A stretch of 64,000 nucleotides of DNA from Citricoccus sp. K5 (GTDB taxonomy: Bacteria > Actinomycetota > Actinomycetes > Actinomycetales > Micrococcaceae): contig NZ_LR732817.1 of assembly GCF_902506195.1 (NCBI RefSeq), forward strand, positions 1,378,909 to 1,442,908, in the 5' to 3' direction. A program made the translations under genes and the position numbers. This document shows positions 45,071 through 54,819 of the stretch, in pieces (within the stretch, counting starts at the first letter, position 1; every line of letters begins with the position of its first letter). Under the pieces are notes generated by a model. That model was not told where the DNA came from, ran no database searches, and worked only from the letters and a program-made list of their open reading frames with translations.

Positions 45071-45090
45071 AATCCGGTTCGCACCGGATT
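45071..45090 (-). other. 8-base hairpin just 5' of tRNA-Leu
   Basis: AATCCGGT at 45071-45078 pairs with ACCGGATT at 45083-45090 around TCGC. It falls in the precursor leader of the tRNA, 4 bases from its 5' end. A TAGGAT -10-like hexamer for the minus strand is at 45119-45124, with no clear -35. Confidence 0.35.
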
Positions 45091-45191
45091 TCCGCCGCCT
45101 CGAAAGGCAGCGCTGACAATCCTAACACCCTTTTCGCGTGCCTCCGTACACGGTCCGGACACGGGCCGATCCACCTCGCTAGGGTGGCACC

Positions 45192-46505
45192 ATGAGCGCC
45201 ACCTCCAGCCACGACTTCACGGACGACGTCGTCCGCATCTGCCGAGACCTGATCCGGATCGACACCTCGAATTACGGAGGCAACGATTCCCGGGGAGAAC
45301 GCGAGGCCGCCGAGTACTGCGCGGCCCTGATGCGGGACGCCGGAATGGAGCCGACGGTCTACGAATCGTCCCCCGGCCGGGCCAGCGTGGTGGGTCGCGT
45401 CGCGGGGTGGGACACCCAGGCTCCCGCCCTGATCCTGCACGGCCACCTCGACGTGGTCCCCGCGGACGCCAGCGAGTGGACGGTGGACCCGTTCTCGGCC
45501 GAGCTGAGGGATGGGATGATCTGGGGCCGGGGTGCCGTGGACATGAAGGGCATGGATGCCATGATCCTCGCCGTCCTGGGCCACCTGCACCGCACCGGAC
45601 AGCAGCCGCGCCGGGACCTCATCGTCGCCTTCTTCGCGGACGAGGAGGCCGGCGGCGTCTACGGCGCCCGCTGGATGGTGGACCACCATCCCGAGGTCTT
45701 CGCCGGGGCGACGGAGGCCATCAGCGAGGTCGGCGGTTTCTCCACGGACATCCGCGGGCAACGCGCCTACCTCCTGCAGACCGCCGAGAAGGGCCTGGCC
45801 TGGCTCAACCTGACCGCCACGGGAGCACCGGGCCACGGATCATCCGTGCATCCCGACAATGCCGTGACCCGGCTGTCCGGAGCCATCGAACGGATCGGCA
45901 ACCACGCCTGGCCCCTGGACTACACGAAGACCACGCGCGCCCTGCTGGAGCAGGTCGCAGAGATCTGCGGGGTGGATTTCGACGAGGCGGATCCCACGCC
46001 CCAGCTCGAGGCCCTCGGCACGGCCTCCCGGTTCGTGGGCTCCACGCTGCGCAACAGCACCAACCCCACAGGACTGACTGCCGGCTACAAGCACAATGTG
46101 ATCCCGGGCAAGGCGCAGGCCACCGTGGACGTCCGTTTCCTGCCGGGGCAGGAGGAGGAGGTCATGACCACCCTGCGTGAACTCGCCGGCGAGGGAGTGG
46201 ACTTCAGTCATGAGCACCGGGACATCTCCCTGGAGGTCCCGTTCTCCGGCGACCTCGTGGATCTCATGGTCGACTCCCTCCAGGCGGAGGATCCCGGCGC
46301 TCCGGTACTGCCGTTCATGATGTCCGGCGGCACGGACAACAAGTCCCTGTCCCGGCTCGGGATCGCCGGCTACGGCTTCGCCCCCCTGCGGCTCCCCGCC
46401 GACCTCGACTTCACCGGGCTGTTCCACGGCATCGACGAGCGCGTCCCCGTCGAGGCCCTCGACTTCGGCTGCCGCGTGCTGCACCGGATGCTCGAACCCC
46501 GCTGA
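45192..46505 (+). CDS. M20 family metallopeptidase (ArgE/DapE/carboxypeptidase type)
   Basis: This di-zinc hydrolase of 437 residues removes an acyl or amino acid group from peptides or acyl-amino acids. The metal and catalytic residues appear in ILHGHLDVVPADASEW (His and Asp), IWGRGAVDMKGMDAM (Asp), VAFFADEEAGG (catalytic Glu and metal Glu), TEAISEVGGFS, and NNLFH-like GLFHGIDERVP near the end (His). The lid domain lies around residues 200-310. A signal peptide is absent, so it is cytosolic. The exact substrate cannot be told from sequence. The ATG at 45192 follows GGTGG, and the acyl-CoA dehydrogenase gene begins 66 bases after its stop. Confidence 0.92.
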   Translation: MSATSSHDFTDDVVRICRDLIRIDTSNYGGNDSRGEREAAEYCAALMRDAGMEPTVYESSPGRASVVGRVAGWDTQAPALILHGHLDVVPADASEWTVDPFSAELRDGMIWGRGAVDMKGMDAMILAVLGHLHRTGQQPRRDLIVAFFADEEAGGVYGARWMVDHHPEVFAGATEAISEVGGFSTDIRGQRAYLLQTAEKGLAWLNLTATGAPGHGSSVHPDNAVTRLSGAIERIGNHAWPLDYTKTTRALLEQVAEICGVDFDEADPTPQLEALGTASRFVGSTLRNSTNPTGLTAGYKHNVIPGKAQATVDVRFLPGQEEEVMTTLRELAGEGVDFSHEHRDISLEVPFSGDLVDLMVDSLQAEDPGAPVLPFMMSGGTDNKSLSRLGIAGYGFAPLRLPADLDFTGLFHGIDERVPVEALDFGCRVLHRMLEPR

Positions 46506-46571
46506 CATCCGCCATGGCGGAACCGTCACCACCGAGCCGACCGGCCGCCCGAACCCCAGGAGGACCCCCTC

Positions 46572-47756
46572 ATGCCGACCTCGCAGAATCCCCAGCTGGC
46601 CGCCGTGGGGACCATCCTGACGGACGACCTCCTCGCCGGGATCCGCGACCGCGCCCCCGGTTTCGACGAGACGAACGCCTTCCCGCAGCAGGACCTGGAG
46701 GTCCTGCGGGAGGCGGGGTACCTCGGGGCCCTCGCCCCCACAGCGGCCGGCGGACTGGGCTGGGACGTCTCGACCGTCGTCGCCGCCCAGAGGGTACTGG
46801 CCATGCATGCACCGGCGACCGCGCTGGCCGTGAACATGCACCAGATCTGGAACGCCGTGGCCTTCGTCCTGGGACGCCAGGGAGATGACTCCCTGGGCTT
46901 CATCCACCGCGAGTCGGCAGCGGGGGAGGTCTTCGCCTTCGGCATCTCCGAGGCGGGCAATGACGCGGTCCTGTTCGACTCGGACACCATGGCCGAGCCC
47001 CAGGGTGACGGCTCCTACCGGTTCACCGGGACCAAGATCTTCACCACCCTGTCCCCGGTGTGGGGCCGGCTCGGAATCTTCGGCAAGACGCCCGACGGCG
47101 GCCAGCTGGTCTTCGGCTTCCTCGATCGGTCAGCGGGTGGCTGGGAGGCCGACGCCTCCTCCTGGGACATGTTGGGAATGCGGGCCACTCACTCTCACAC
47201 CACCCGGCTGCAGGGTGCCCTCGTCCCCGCCGACCGGATCGTGAGGCACATCCCCACCGGGCCGAACGCCGACCCGCTCACATTCGGGATCTTCGCGTCC
47301 TTCCTGACGTTGGTCGCGGCCGTCTACACGGGAATGGGGGACCGGGCCGTGGAACTGGCCACGCAGAGCCTGGCCCGGAGGACGTCCAAGGTCTCGGGGC
47401 GGGCACTGTCCCAGGATCCGGTACTGCGGTACAAGACCGGAGAGGCCGCCCTGCGGCAGCTGGCCGTGGACACCCACTTGCGGTCGGTGGCCGCGGACAT
47501 CGACGCCGGTGCAGACCTGGGTGCCGAGTGGTTCCCCCGACTGGTGGCGAACAAGACCATGGCCGTCCGTACGGCCAAGGCCCAGGCGGACTTCGCACTC
47601 GAGGCCTCCGGGGGCGCCTCCTACCACCGCGGCAACGAGCTGTCCCGCATCTATCGCGATGTCATGGCCGGGGTGTTCCACCCCTCCGATGACGAGTCGG
47701 CGCACCAGACTCTCGCGAACCACCTCCTGGGGCCGGTCCAGGGTCCGGAGGCGTAG
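46572..47756 (+). CDS. Acyl-CoA dehydrogenase
   Basis: The 394-residue protein is a standard-size acyl-CoA dehydrogenase with FAD. Visible are FAFGISEAGNDAVLFDSDT (FAD contact loop), YRFTGTKIFTTLSPVWGRLG, DMLGMRATHSHTTRLQGALV and the ALEASGGASYHRGNELSRIYRD helix near the C-terminus. The order is the usual N-terminal helical, beta and C-terminal helical domains. It acts in lipid or branched-chain acid oxidation. The catalytic base cannot be assigned with certainty, as the family varies its position. It converges with the small conserved gene that follows, 2 bases apart. A GGAGGA ribosome site precedes the ATG. Confidence 0.9.
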   Translation: MPTSQNPQLAAVGTILTDDLLAGIRDRAPGFDETNAFPQQDLEVLREAGYLGALAPTAAGGLGWDVSTVVAAQRVLAMHAPATALAVNMHQIWNAVAFVLGRQGDDSLGFIHRESAAGEVFAFGISEAGNDAVLFDSDTMAEPQGDGSYRFTGTKIFTTLSPVWGRLGIFGKTPDGGQLVFGFLDRSAGGWEADASSWDMLGMRATHSHTTRLQGALVPADRIVRHIPTGPNADPLTFGIFASFLTLVAAVYTGMGDRAVELATQSLARRTSKVSGRALSQDPVLRYKTGEAALRQLAVDTHLRSVAADIDAGADLGAEWFPRLVANKTMAVRTAKAQADFALEASGGASYHRGNELSRIYRDVMAGVFHPSDDESAHQTLANHLLGPVQGPEA

Positions 47757-47758
47757 GT

Positions 47759-48001
47759 TCAGGCCCGCACGGCCAGGGTCGACCGGACGCGGATGATCCG
47801 ACGGCGCAGCCAATAGCGCCGGGCGCCGCCGCGATAGAGGACCGTGCGCTGCAATTCCCACTTGCCGTACTCAGCATGCTCCACCACCCGACGCCGGGCC
47901 TCGGCCACGGAGTCCCTTGGGGCGACGGTCATCACCAGGTACTCCCAGTGGTCCCGCTGCTCCAGCGACTCCAGACCGCTGGTGATCTCCTGTTCGCGCA
48001 T
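47759..48001 (-). CDS. DUF5703-type small conserved actinobacterial protein
   Basis: The 80-residue protein begins MREQEITSGLESLEQRDHWE and continues YLVMTVAPRDSVAEARRRVV, EHAEYGKWELQRTVLYRGGA and RRYWLRRRIIRVRSTLAVRA, a basic protein conserved among Actinobacteria (DUF5703). Function is unknown. The ATG at 48001 is preceded by AGGAGAAGGA. The longer frame upstream is not supported. Confidence 0.8.
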   Translation of the reverse strand: MREQEITSGLESLEQRDHWEYLVMTVAPRDSVAEARRRVVEHAEYGKWELQRTVLYRGGARRYWLRRRIIRVRSTLAVRA

Positions 48002-48140
48002 CCTTCTCCTTGGGGAACTGACGGGACAACGGACCCGGTCTCCGTGGATCGTGGCCGGTCCTCGACCAGTATCCGGCACGAGCGGGCCCGCTTCCGTGAA
48101 ACCCTATGCCAGGCCGGGAAAAAACGGCTACCGTGGTGCC

Positions 48141-48380
48141 ATGAGCATCGACCCGCGCGTGGCCCTTGAGGCCCTGGTTTCCGCATTCGAAGAACATCTG
48201 GCGGCCGCCACCGGCAAGCGTGACGATGACGATCCCGCGGTCGAGTCGGCTTTCTTCAACGTGGCCGACTCCTTCGAGGCCTACGAGGACGCCCTGTATG
48301 CCGCCACCGGTGAGTTCACCCCGCTGGACGTCTATGACGAGGATGACGACGACGAGGACGATCAGGACTCCGGCAGCTGA
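48141..48380 (+). CDS. Small acidic conserved protein of unknown function
   Basis: The 79-residue protein starts MSIDPRVALEALVSAFEEHL and is strongly acidic, with a long DDDEDDQD tail after VADSFEAYEDALYAATGEF. Homologues occur in Micrococcaceae and are sometimes mislabelled 'primosomal protein'; nothing in the sequence supports that name. It is helical in the first two thirds. The ATG at 48141 lies in a short gap after DUF5703 on the other strand. The following 145 bases before uppP hold no recognisable signal. Confidence 0.75.
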   Translation: MSIDPRVALEALVSAFEEHLAAATGKRDDDDPAVESAFFNVADSFEAYEDALYAATGEFTPLDVYDEDDDDEDDQDSGS

Positions 48381-48525
48381 CGGATCTGCCAGCAGGACGG
48401 CGAGCACACCTGAGAGCGGATCCAGGAGCGGAACTACGACCACGGGATGATCTTCGTCCCGTTCTTCCAGCGCGGGTGCGTCGCGAAGACAGGGTCCTCG
48501 AGCCTGTGACGTAGGGTTCTCTGAT

Positions 48526-49359
48526 GTGAACTGGTTAGAAGCGATCATCCTGGGCCTGGTCCAGGGCTTGACGGAATTCCTTCCCATCTCGTCCTCGGCG
48601 CACCTGCGCATCGTCGGCGAATTCCTGCCCGGGGCCGCCGATCCGGGGGCGGCGTTCACCGCCATCACCCAGATCGGCACGGAGCTCGCGGTCCTGATCT
48701 TCTTCTGGAAGGACATCGTCCGGATCATCTCGCGCTGGTTCGGCTCCCTGGTCGGCAAGGTGGAACGCAACGACCCGGACGCCCGCATGGGCTGGCTGAT
48801 CATCATCGGGTCGCTGCCCATCGCCGTGGCAGGCCTGCTCTTCGAGGACTACATCGACACCTCGTTCCGGTCCCTGTGGATCGTCGCCACGATGCTGATC
48901 GTCTTCGGCCTGCTGCTGGCGGTCGCCGACGCGCTCGGGCGGCAGACCAAGCCCTTGGAGAAGCTCACGCTCAAAGACGGCATCCTGTTCGGATTGGCGC
49001 AGATGATGGCCCTGATCCCCGGTGTCTCCCGGTCCGGCGGCACCATCACGATGGGCCTCGCCCTGGGCTTCACCCGCGAGGCCGCCGCCCGGTACGCCTT
49101 CCTGCTGGCCGTTCCGGCCGTCTTCGCGTCCGGCTTCTACAAGCTGTTCCAGGCTCTGGGCGAGCCAGGCGCCTCCGCCGCCTATGGCATGGGGGAGACC
49201 CTGGTCGCCACCCTCGTCGCCTTCGCGGTCGGCTATGTCGTCATCGGCTGGCTCATGAAGTTCATTTCAACCCACTCGTTCAGGCCCTTCGTCTGGTACC
49301 GCATCGGACTCGGCCTGCTCCTCTACATCCTGCTCGGCTTCGGAGTGATCAACGCCTGA
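48526..49359 (+). CDS. uppP: Undecaprenyl-diphosphatase UppP (BacA)
   Basis: This integral membrane enzyme recycles undecaprenyl diphosphate to the monophosphate, the carrier for peptidoglycan and surface glycan building. The 277-residue protein has the two BacA motifs: [18 protein letters not shown] at the N-terminus and [20 protein letters not shown] near residue 165, with about eight membrane segments. The GTG at 48526 is used because it gives the family N-terminus ([17 protein letters not shown]). Its TGA overlaps the mshC ATG by one base, so translation is coupled. Confidence 0.95.
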   Translation: MNWLEAIILGLVQGLTEFLPISSSAHLRIVGEFLPGAADPGAAFTAITQIGTELAVLIFFWKDIVRIISRWFGSLVGKVERNDPDARMGWLIIIGSLPIAVAGLLFEDYIDTSFRSLWIVATMLIVFGLLLAVADALGRQTKPLEKLTLKDGILFGLAQMMALIPGVSRSGGTITMGLALGFTREAAARYAFLLAVPAVFASGFYKLFQALGEPGASAAYGMGETLVATLVAFAVGYVVIGWLMKFISTHSFRPFVWYRIGLGLLLYILLGFGVINA

Positions 49360-50645
49360 TGGAATCCTGGAACACCCCCCTCCCGGCTCGCCTGCCCGTC
49401 CAGCCGGACCGGCTCAAGATCCATGACACCTCCTCCCAGGCGGAACGCCATCCGGGCAATCTGGCCGAGGCGTCCCTGTACGTCTGCGGGATCACGCCCT
49501 ACGACGCGACCCACCTCGGCCACGCGAACACGTACGTGACCTTCGACCTGCTCAACCGCTACTGGCGCGCCTGTGGCCTGCCGGTCACCTACGTGCAGAA
49601 CGTCACCGATGTGGACGATCCGCTGCTGGAACGGGCGACCGCCACCGGCGTGGACTGGCGGGACCTGGCGGCGGACCAGACCGAGCTGTTCCGCTCGGAC
49701 ATGGAGGCCCTCAATGTCCTGGCCCCGGACCACTATGTCGGCGCCACCGAGACCGTGGACTGGGTGGTCCAGTCCGTCGAGGCCCTCGTGGACAACGGGA
49801 CCGCCTACGCCGTGCCAGGTGTGGACGGAGGGCCCGACGGCGACGTCTACTTCTCGATCGACGCCGCCGAGGCGGCCACTGACTGGACCCTCGGCAGCAT
49901 CGGACGCCTCGGGTCCGAGGAGATGTCCGCGGTCTTCCCGGACCGCGGCGGTGACCCGGAGCGCCCAGGAAAACGGCACCCTCTGGATCCCCTGCTGTGG
50001 CGCGTGGCCCGCCCCGGCGAACCGACCTGGGACGGCCGCTCCCTGGGCGCCGGCCGGCCGGGTTGGCACATCGAGTGCTCCGCCATTGCCCGGCGGCTGC
50101 TTCCGGCGCCCTTCACCGTCCAGGGAGGAGGCTCGGACCTGCGTTTCCCGCACCACGAGTTCAGTGCGGCCCACGCCACCGCCGCGGACGGGAAACCACT
50201 GGCCGGTACCTTCGTCCATGCCGGGATGGTCGGCTACGAGGGCGAGAAGATGTCCAAGTCCCTGGGCAACCTCGTCCTGGTCTCCCGGTTGCGCCAGCAG
50301 GGCATCGAGGCGGTGGCCATCCGCGCTGCGCTGCTCTCCAACCACTACCGTGCCGACTGGGAGTGGACCCCTGAGCTGTTGCGGCAGGCGATGGACCGAG
50401 TGGCCCGGTGGCGCCAGGCCCTCGGACTCGAGACGGCCGAGGACGGTTCCGCCGTACTGGCCGCCGCCCACCGCGCGCTGTCCCACGACCTGGATGCTCC
50501 GGCCGCATTGACCGAACTGGACCGCTGGGCGGAACGAGCCCTGGACCGGAATGCCGTGGATCAGTACAGCGCGGCGCCCTCCTCGGACCTTTCGGCCCCG
50601 GACGTCCGGACGGTGGCCAACGGCCTGCTCGGCCTGATGCTCTGA
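49359..50645 (+). CDS. mshC: Cysteine--glucosaminyl-inositol ligase MshC (mycothiol synthesis)
   Basis: This class I aminoacyl-tRNA-synthetase-like ligase joins cysteine to glucosamine-inositol. The 428-residue protein carries [20 protein letters not shown], with a zinc-type Cys and the HxGH motif, and [10 protein letters not shown] plus [10 protein letters not shown] for zinc and amino acid binding. The KMSKSLGN motif follows ([15 protein letters not shown]). It resembles cysteinyl-tRNA synthetase but lacks the C-terminal anticodon domain, as expected for MshC. The ATG at 49359 overlaps the uppP stop. With mshA in this window it indicates mycothiol production; mshB and mshD are not seen here. 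Confidence 0.95.
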   Translation: MESWNTPLPARLPVQPDRLKIHDTSSQAERHPGNLAEASLYVCGITPYDATHLGHANTYVTFDLLNRYWRACGLPVTYVQNVTDVDDPLLERATATGVDWRDLAADQTELFRSDMEALNVLAPDHYVGATETVDWVVQSVEALVDNGTAYAVPGVDGGPDGDVYFSIDAAEAATDWTLGSIGRLGSEEMSAVFPDRGGDPERPGKRHPLDPLLWRVARPGEPTWDGRSLGAGRPGWHIECSAIARRLLPAPFTVQGGGSDLRFPHHEFSAAHATAADGKPLAGTFVHAGMVGYEGEKMSKSLGNLVLVSRLRQQGIEAVAIRAALLSNHYRADWEWTPELLRQAMDRVARWRQALGLETAEDGSAVLAAAHRALSHDLDAPAALTELDRWAERALDRNAVDQYSAAPSSDLSAPDVRTVANGLLGLML

Positions 50646-50665
50646 GTCGACCTGATGGGGTACGG

Positions 50666-51553
50666 CTAGTCCCGGCCGCGCCGGCGCAGGTACCGCTCGA
50701 ACTCCTGGGCGATGGCCTCGCCAGAGGCCTCGGGCAGTTCCTCGGTGTCCCGCGCGCGCTCCAGCTGTTCCACGTAGGCGGCCACGTCGGGGTCCTCACC
50801 GGCGAGTTCGTTCACGCCGCGTTCCCAGGCCTCGGCGTCCTCGACGAGCGGCGTGAGGTCCAGGTTCACCTGGACGAGGTCCTCGATCCGGCGCAGCAGG
50901 GACAATTCCGCCTTGGGGGAGGGCGCCTGGGAGACATAGTGGGGGACCGTGGCCCACACGGACACCGTCGGCAGTCCCGCCCGCGCGGCCGTGTCCGTCA
51001 CCACGCCGACGATCCCGGTCGGGCCCTCGTACGTCGGCCGTTGGGCGCCCAGGGCCTCCCGGAGCTCTGGATCCGCGCTGGAGGGCTTGGCCGGCAGTGG
51101 CCGGGTGTGCGGGACGTCGGCCAGCAGCGCCCCCAGCATGATCACGGCGTCCACGTTCTGCTCTGCGGCATGGGTCAGCAGTTCGGCCGTGAAGGCCTGC
51201 CACCGATAACTGGGCTCGGCTCCGGACACCAGGATGATGTCGAGGCCCTCCACGTCGGTCACCCGGAACATGCGCGTCTGCGGCCAGCACAGCGTGCCGA
51301 GCCCATCAGCGTCGCGCACCACCGTGGGTCGGGTGAACTGGTAATCGTAGTAGTCGCCGTCCGTCAGGGAGCCGGCCGCGGCCGCACCCCATTGACGGCG
51401 CAACAGTTCGATCGCGCTGGTAGCCGCCTCGCCAGCGTCGTTCCAGCCCTCGAAGGCCGCGACCATGACCACTGGCCGGCGTCCGGAGACCATTCCGGCC
51501 AGATGGTCGCGCAGCCCCGACTGCCGGGCTGGTGTTCCGTCCATCTCTGCCAT
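50666..51553 (-). CDS. PAC2 family protein
   Basis: The 295-residue protein belongs to the PAC2 family, named after a eukaryotic proteasome assembly chaperone. Seen are VVMVAAFEGWNDAGEAATSA, LDIILVSGAEPSYRWQAFTA, ALLADVPHTRP and YEGPTGIVGVVTDTAA. Actinobacterial members often sit near the pupylation locus. Their function is not established. The ATG at 51553 is preferred because an AGGGTGG ribosome site lies before it; a GTG at 51562 is possible. It converges with mshC, 20 bases apart. Confidence 0.88.
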   Translation of the reverse strand: MAEMDGTPARQSGLRDHLAGMVSGRRPVVMVAAFEGWNDAGEAATSAIELLRRQWGAAAAGSLTDGDYYDYQFTRPTVVRDADGLGTLCWPQTRMFRVTDVEGLDIILVSGAEPSYRWQAFTAELLTHAAEQNVDAVIMLGALLADVPHTRPLPAKPSSADPELREALGAQRPTYEGPTGIVGVVTDTAARAGLPTVSVWATVPHYVSQAPSPKAELSLLRRIEDLVQVNLDLTPLVEDAEAWERGVNELAGEDPDVAAYVEQLERARDTEELPEASGEAIAQEFERYLRRRGRD

Positions 51554-51697
51554 GATGGCCACCCTAGACCCGTGTGAACGTGGGGTGCCAGACGTGTCCC
51601 GGACGTGAGCTGGACGTGAGCCCGACCAGAACCGGACTTGAGCTCTCCGGGCCGGCCCCCGTCAGGAGCCCGGCCGTCCGCCACTAGACTGGCAGGC

Positions 51698-52459
51698 ATG
51701 CCCATCCGATCCTCCGCAGGCGCTCCGCGCCCCCAGGACCGCCCGACGACCCCGATGCCCGAGCCCGGCCCCGGCGGGGAGGCTGTGCCCGCAGCGGTCC
51801 TCTGGGACATGGACGGCACCCTCGTGGACACCGAACCCCTGTGGAACGAGAGCCAGCGTGCCCTCGTGGAGGCCGCCGGTGGGCGCTGGACCACAGAGCT
51901 GGCTCACGGGCTGGTGGGTCAGGCGCTGGACCACGGGGCCCGCCTGCTCCAGGAAGCCGGGGTCACGCTCAGCGTGGGGGAGATCATCGAACACACCATG
52001 TCGGACGTGGTCAACGGAGTGCGACGATCTGTGCCGTGGCGCCCAGGTGCCCGGGAACTGCTCACCTCGTTGCGGGATGCCGCCGTGCCGTGTGCCCTCG
52101 TCACCATGTCCCACGCCCCGCTGGCCGCCGTGGTCGCCGAGTCCGTTCCCACCGGTTCACTCGAGTTCCTCGTCACGGGGGACATGGTCCTGCGGGGCAA
52201 GCCGGACCCGGAGCCCTATGTGACGGCACTGGATGTCATGGCGCGCCGCCACGAGAGCCTGGACCGGAGCGGCTGTGTCGCGGTCGAGGACTCGATGCCC
52301 GGATTGCTGTCCGCGACCGGCGCGGGCCTGGCCGTCGTGGCGGTCCCGCATGTCCTGGCGCTGCCCGATGACCCACGGTGGGAGAAATGGACCACCCTCG
52401 CCGGCCGCACCCCCCGTGACCTCGCCACGGTGGCGGCGCGGATGTCGGCTGCCTCGTGA
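51698..52459 (+). CDS. HAD superfamily hydrolase, beta-phosphoglucomutase/sugar phosphatase-like
   Basis: The 253-residue protein has the HAD subfamily IA motifs: nucleophile WDMDGTLVDTEPLW near residue 38, SHAPLAAVVAESV (motif II region, ALVTMSHAPLA), Lys in LRGKPDPEPYVTALD, and AVEDSMPGLLSATGAGL for magnesium. It has the cap domain inserted after motif I. Such enzymes dephosphorylate or isomerise sugar phosphates; the exact substrate is not visible. The 30-residue N-terminal Pro-rich stretch is an extension. The start at 51698 follows GGCAGG. The downstream protease gene overlaps its stop by 4 bases. Confidence 0.85.
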   Translation: MPIRSSAGAPRPQDRPTTPMPEPGPGGEAVPAAVLWDMDGTLVDTEPLWNESQRALVEAAGGRWTTELAHGLVGQALDHGARLLQEAGVTLSVGEIIEHTMSDVVNGVRRSVPWRPGARELLTSLRDAAVPCALVTMSHAPLAAVVAESVPTGSLEFLVTGDMVLRGKPDPEPYVTALDVMARRHESLDRSGCVAVEDSMPGLLSATGAGLAVVAVPHVLALPDDPRWEKWTTLAGRTPRDLATVAARMSAAS

Positions 52460-53595
52460 GCAGCGACACCCTCGAGCCCGGTTCCGACCGCCGCGGGAAG
52501 CTCCGCCTCGGCTCACTGATCGGGGTTCCGGTCTACCTGTCCTGGAGCTGGTCGCTCATCGCCCTGTTCGTGGTGGTGCTGTTCGGGCCTCAGGTCCAAC
52601 GGCTGTTCCCCGAACTGGGTATCGGAGCCTATGGGATCGCCTTCCTCTACGCCGTACTCCTGTTGCTCTCGGTCCTCGTACACGAGTTGGCCCATGCCGC
52701 CACCGCCAAGGCGTTCGGCTGGCCCACCACGGAGATCGTCCTCAACCTGTGGGGCGGCCACACCCAGTTCGGCAGTTTCCAGGCCACGCCGGGCCGCTCC
52801 CTCGTGACGGCGCTGGCGGGACCCGCCGCCAACGTGCTGCTGGCCCTCGGCGGCCAACTGCTCATGGTCACGTGGGCCCCCGACGGCGTCGGGAGCCTGC
52901 TGCTCGGCATCTTCACCTACGCGAACTGGCTGGTGGCGGTCTTCAACGCGCTCCCGGGCCTTCCCCTGGACGGTGGGCGGATCGTCGAATCAGCCGTGTG
53001 GGCGGCCACGGGGGACCAGGACAAGGGCACCATCGCCGCGGGCTGGGCCGGGCGCATCATCGTGCTGGCCCTGGTGGTCGGGGTGGTGGTGGTGCCCCTG
53101 GTGCAAGGTCGGCCGGCCGACATCCCGCTGATCGTCATCCTGGTGATGGTCGGCTATTTCCTCTGGACCGGCGCCACCGAATCCATCCGTGGCGCCCAGC
53201 TCCGGCTGCGGGTCCCGGGCCTGACCGCCGCCCAGCTCATGCACCCGGCCATCGGCGTGCTCCACACCGCCACCGTGGCGGACGTCCGGGGCCGGCCCTC
53301 GGGCACGCTCGCGGTGCTCGTGGCCCCCACCGGCCAGCCGGAGGCCATCGTCGACGAGAACGCTCTGGCCCGCGTCCAGGACCAGGACGCCTCGTCCGTC
53401 CTGGCAGCGGCCACCGCCCGGGCCCTGACGCACGGCGCCGTAGTCCGCGCCAGCGATGCCGGCCGCCCCCTGGTGGACCGGCTCGCCGCAGTGGACGGCT
53501 CGGAATACGCTGTACTGGCGCCGGACGGCACCGTCTGTGGCGTACTCCGCCAACCCGATGTGGTCCAGTGGCTCACCACGGGCCGCCGTCGCTGA
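52456..53595 (+). CDS. Site-2 protease family (M50) membrane metallopeptidase with C-terminal CBS-like region
   Basis: The 379-residue protein has about six membrane segments with the zinc motif HELAH (in VLVHELAHAATAKAFG) and the third ligand region NALPGLPLDGGR. These are the S2P/SpoIVFB signature. The last ~150 residues after TAAQLMHPAIGV look like CBS domains (VADVRGRPSGTLAVLVAPT, VCGVLRQPDVVQWL), as in the SpoIVFB-CBS branch, which may sense nucleotides. The protease cleaves substrates within the membrane. The GTG at 52456 overlaps the HAD stop by 4 bases. The tRNA methyltransferase gene follows 32 bases later. Confidence 0.9.
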   Translation: MSSDTLEPGSDRRGKLRLGSLIGVPVYLSWSWSLIALFVVVLFGPQVQRLFPELGIGAYGIAFLYAVLLLLSVLVHELAHAATAKAFGWPTTEIVLNLWGGHTQFGSFQATPGRSLVTALAGPAANVLLALGGQLLMVTWAPDGVGSLLLGIFTYANWLVAVFNALPGLPLDGGRIVESAVWAATGDQDKGTIAAGWAGRIIVLALVVGVVVVPLVQGRPADIPLIVILVMVGYFLWTGATESIRGAQLRLRVPGLTAAQLMHPAIGVLHTATVADVRGRPSGTLAVLVAPTGQPEAIVDENALARVQDQDASSVLAAATARALTHGAVVRASDAGRPLVDRLAAVDGSEYAVLAPDGTVCGVLRQPDVVQWLTTGRRR

Positions 53596-53627
53596 CCCTC
53601 ACCACCCACCAGAAGGACCACCGCCGC

Positions 53628-54737
53628 ATGACCGACATCCCCAGCCCCACCGGCGTCAACGAACGCCGTGGCCCCCTGCGCCCCGGCCAGCGGGTCCAGC
53701 TCAAGGACGCCAAGGGACGTCTGAACACCATCACCCTCACGGAGGGCGGGCAGTTCCACAGCTATCAGGGCGTCCTGCACCATGACGATCTGATCGGGGG
53801 TCCGGACGGCGTGGTGGCGAGGAACTCGGCTGGTCACGAATACCAGGTCCTGCGCCCGTTGATCAGCGACTTCGTCCTGTCCATGCCGCGCGGGGCCACC
53901 GTCGTCTATCCCAAGGACTCCGGTCAGATTGTGCAGATGGCGGACATCTTCCCCGGTGCGCGGGTGGTGGAGGCCGGCGTCGGCTCAGGCGGCCTGTCCA
54001 TCTCCCTGCTGCGCGCGGTGGGTGACGCGGGGGAACTGCACTCCTACGAACGCCGCGAGGAGTTCGCGGACGTGGCCCGCGCCAACGTCCAGACCTTCTT
54101 CGGCGGGGAGCACCCGGCCTGGCAGATCCACCTCGGCGACGCACAGGAGGAGATGACCGCGGTCCATGAACCTGGTTCCGTCGACCGCGTGGTGCTGGAC
54201 ATGCTCGCCCCGTGGGAGTGCCTGGACGCGGTCGCGACGGTGCTGGCGCCGGGCGGTGTGTGGATCAACTACGTCGCCACGGCCACCCAACTCTCCCGCG
54301 TGGCGGAGGCGATCCGTGAGGACGGACGGTTCACCCAGACCGAGGCCTCGGAGACCATGGTTCGCGGATGGCACCTCGACGGCCTGGCCGTGCGTCCCGA
54401 TCACCGCATGGTCGCCCACACCGGCTTCCTGCTGGTCTGCCGCCGCCTGGCCACCGGCCAGGAGGCCCTGGCCCTGAAGAAGCGCTCCAAGGTCTCCGAG
54501 TTCAAGGCCGTGGACGTGGAGGCCTGGCAACCGGAGGACGAATCACGCTGGACCCCGCAGGCACTGGGCGAACGCCCCGTGACGGACAAGAAGGCGCGTA
54601 AAGCGGCCCGCGAGGCGGCGTCCATGGAGCAGAGGGGCGCGCGACGCCACCTTGCGGACACGGATCCCGGTGAGGGCCCGGCCGCCGCTGCAGATCCGAC
54701 GGCGCCGGTGGAGCCGGTCGACCCGGCGGATCTCTGA
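53628..54737 (+). CDS. trmI: tRNA (adenine-58-N1)-methyltransferase TrmI
   Basis: This SAM-dependent enzyme methylates A58 in tRNA. The 369-residue protein has the N-terminal barrel with [20 protein letters not shown], then [40 protein letters not shown] (SAM motif I), [19 protein letters not shown] and [21 protein letters not shown] (motif IV). This is the class I fold typical of bacterial TrmI. The C-terminal ~90 residues are charged and low-complexity ([18 protein letters not shown]). The same order TrmI-Mpa is found in mycobacteria (Rv2118c-Rv2115c). A promoter-like gap with an iron-box match follows. Confidence 0.93.
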   Translation: MTDIPSPTGVNERRGPLRPGQRVQLKDAKGRLNTITLTEGGQFHSYQGVLHHDDLIGGPDGVVARNSAGHEYQVLRPLISDFVLSMPRGATVVYPKDSGQIVQMADIFPGARVVEAGVGSGGLSISLLRAVGDAGELHSYERREEFADVARANVQTFFGGEHPAWQIHLGDAQEEMTAVHEPGSVDRVVLDMLAPWECLDAVATVLAPGGVWINYVATATQLSRVAEAIREDGRFTQTEASETMVRGWHLDGLAVRPDHRMVAHTGFLLVCRRLATGQEALALKKRSKVSEFKAVDVEAWQPEDESRWTPQALGERPVTDKKARKAAREAASMEQRGARRHLADTDPGEGPAAAADPTAPVEPVDPADL

Positions 54738-54819
54738 CCGACGGACCGTCCACCGGCCCAGCCCTTGGTTACGCCACCAGCCAAGCGCACCACAGCGTTC
54801 GTGGACAGGCCTAGGATGG

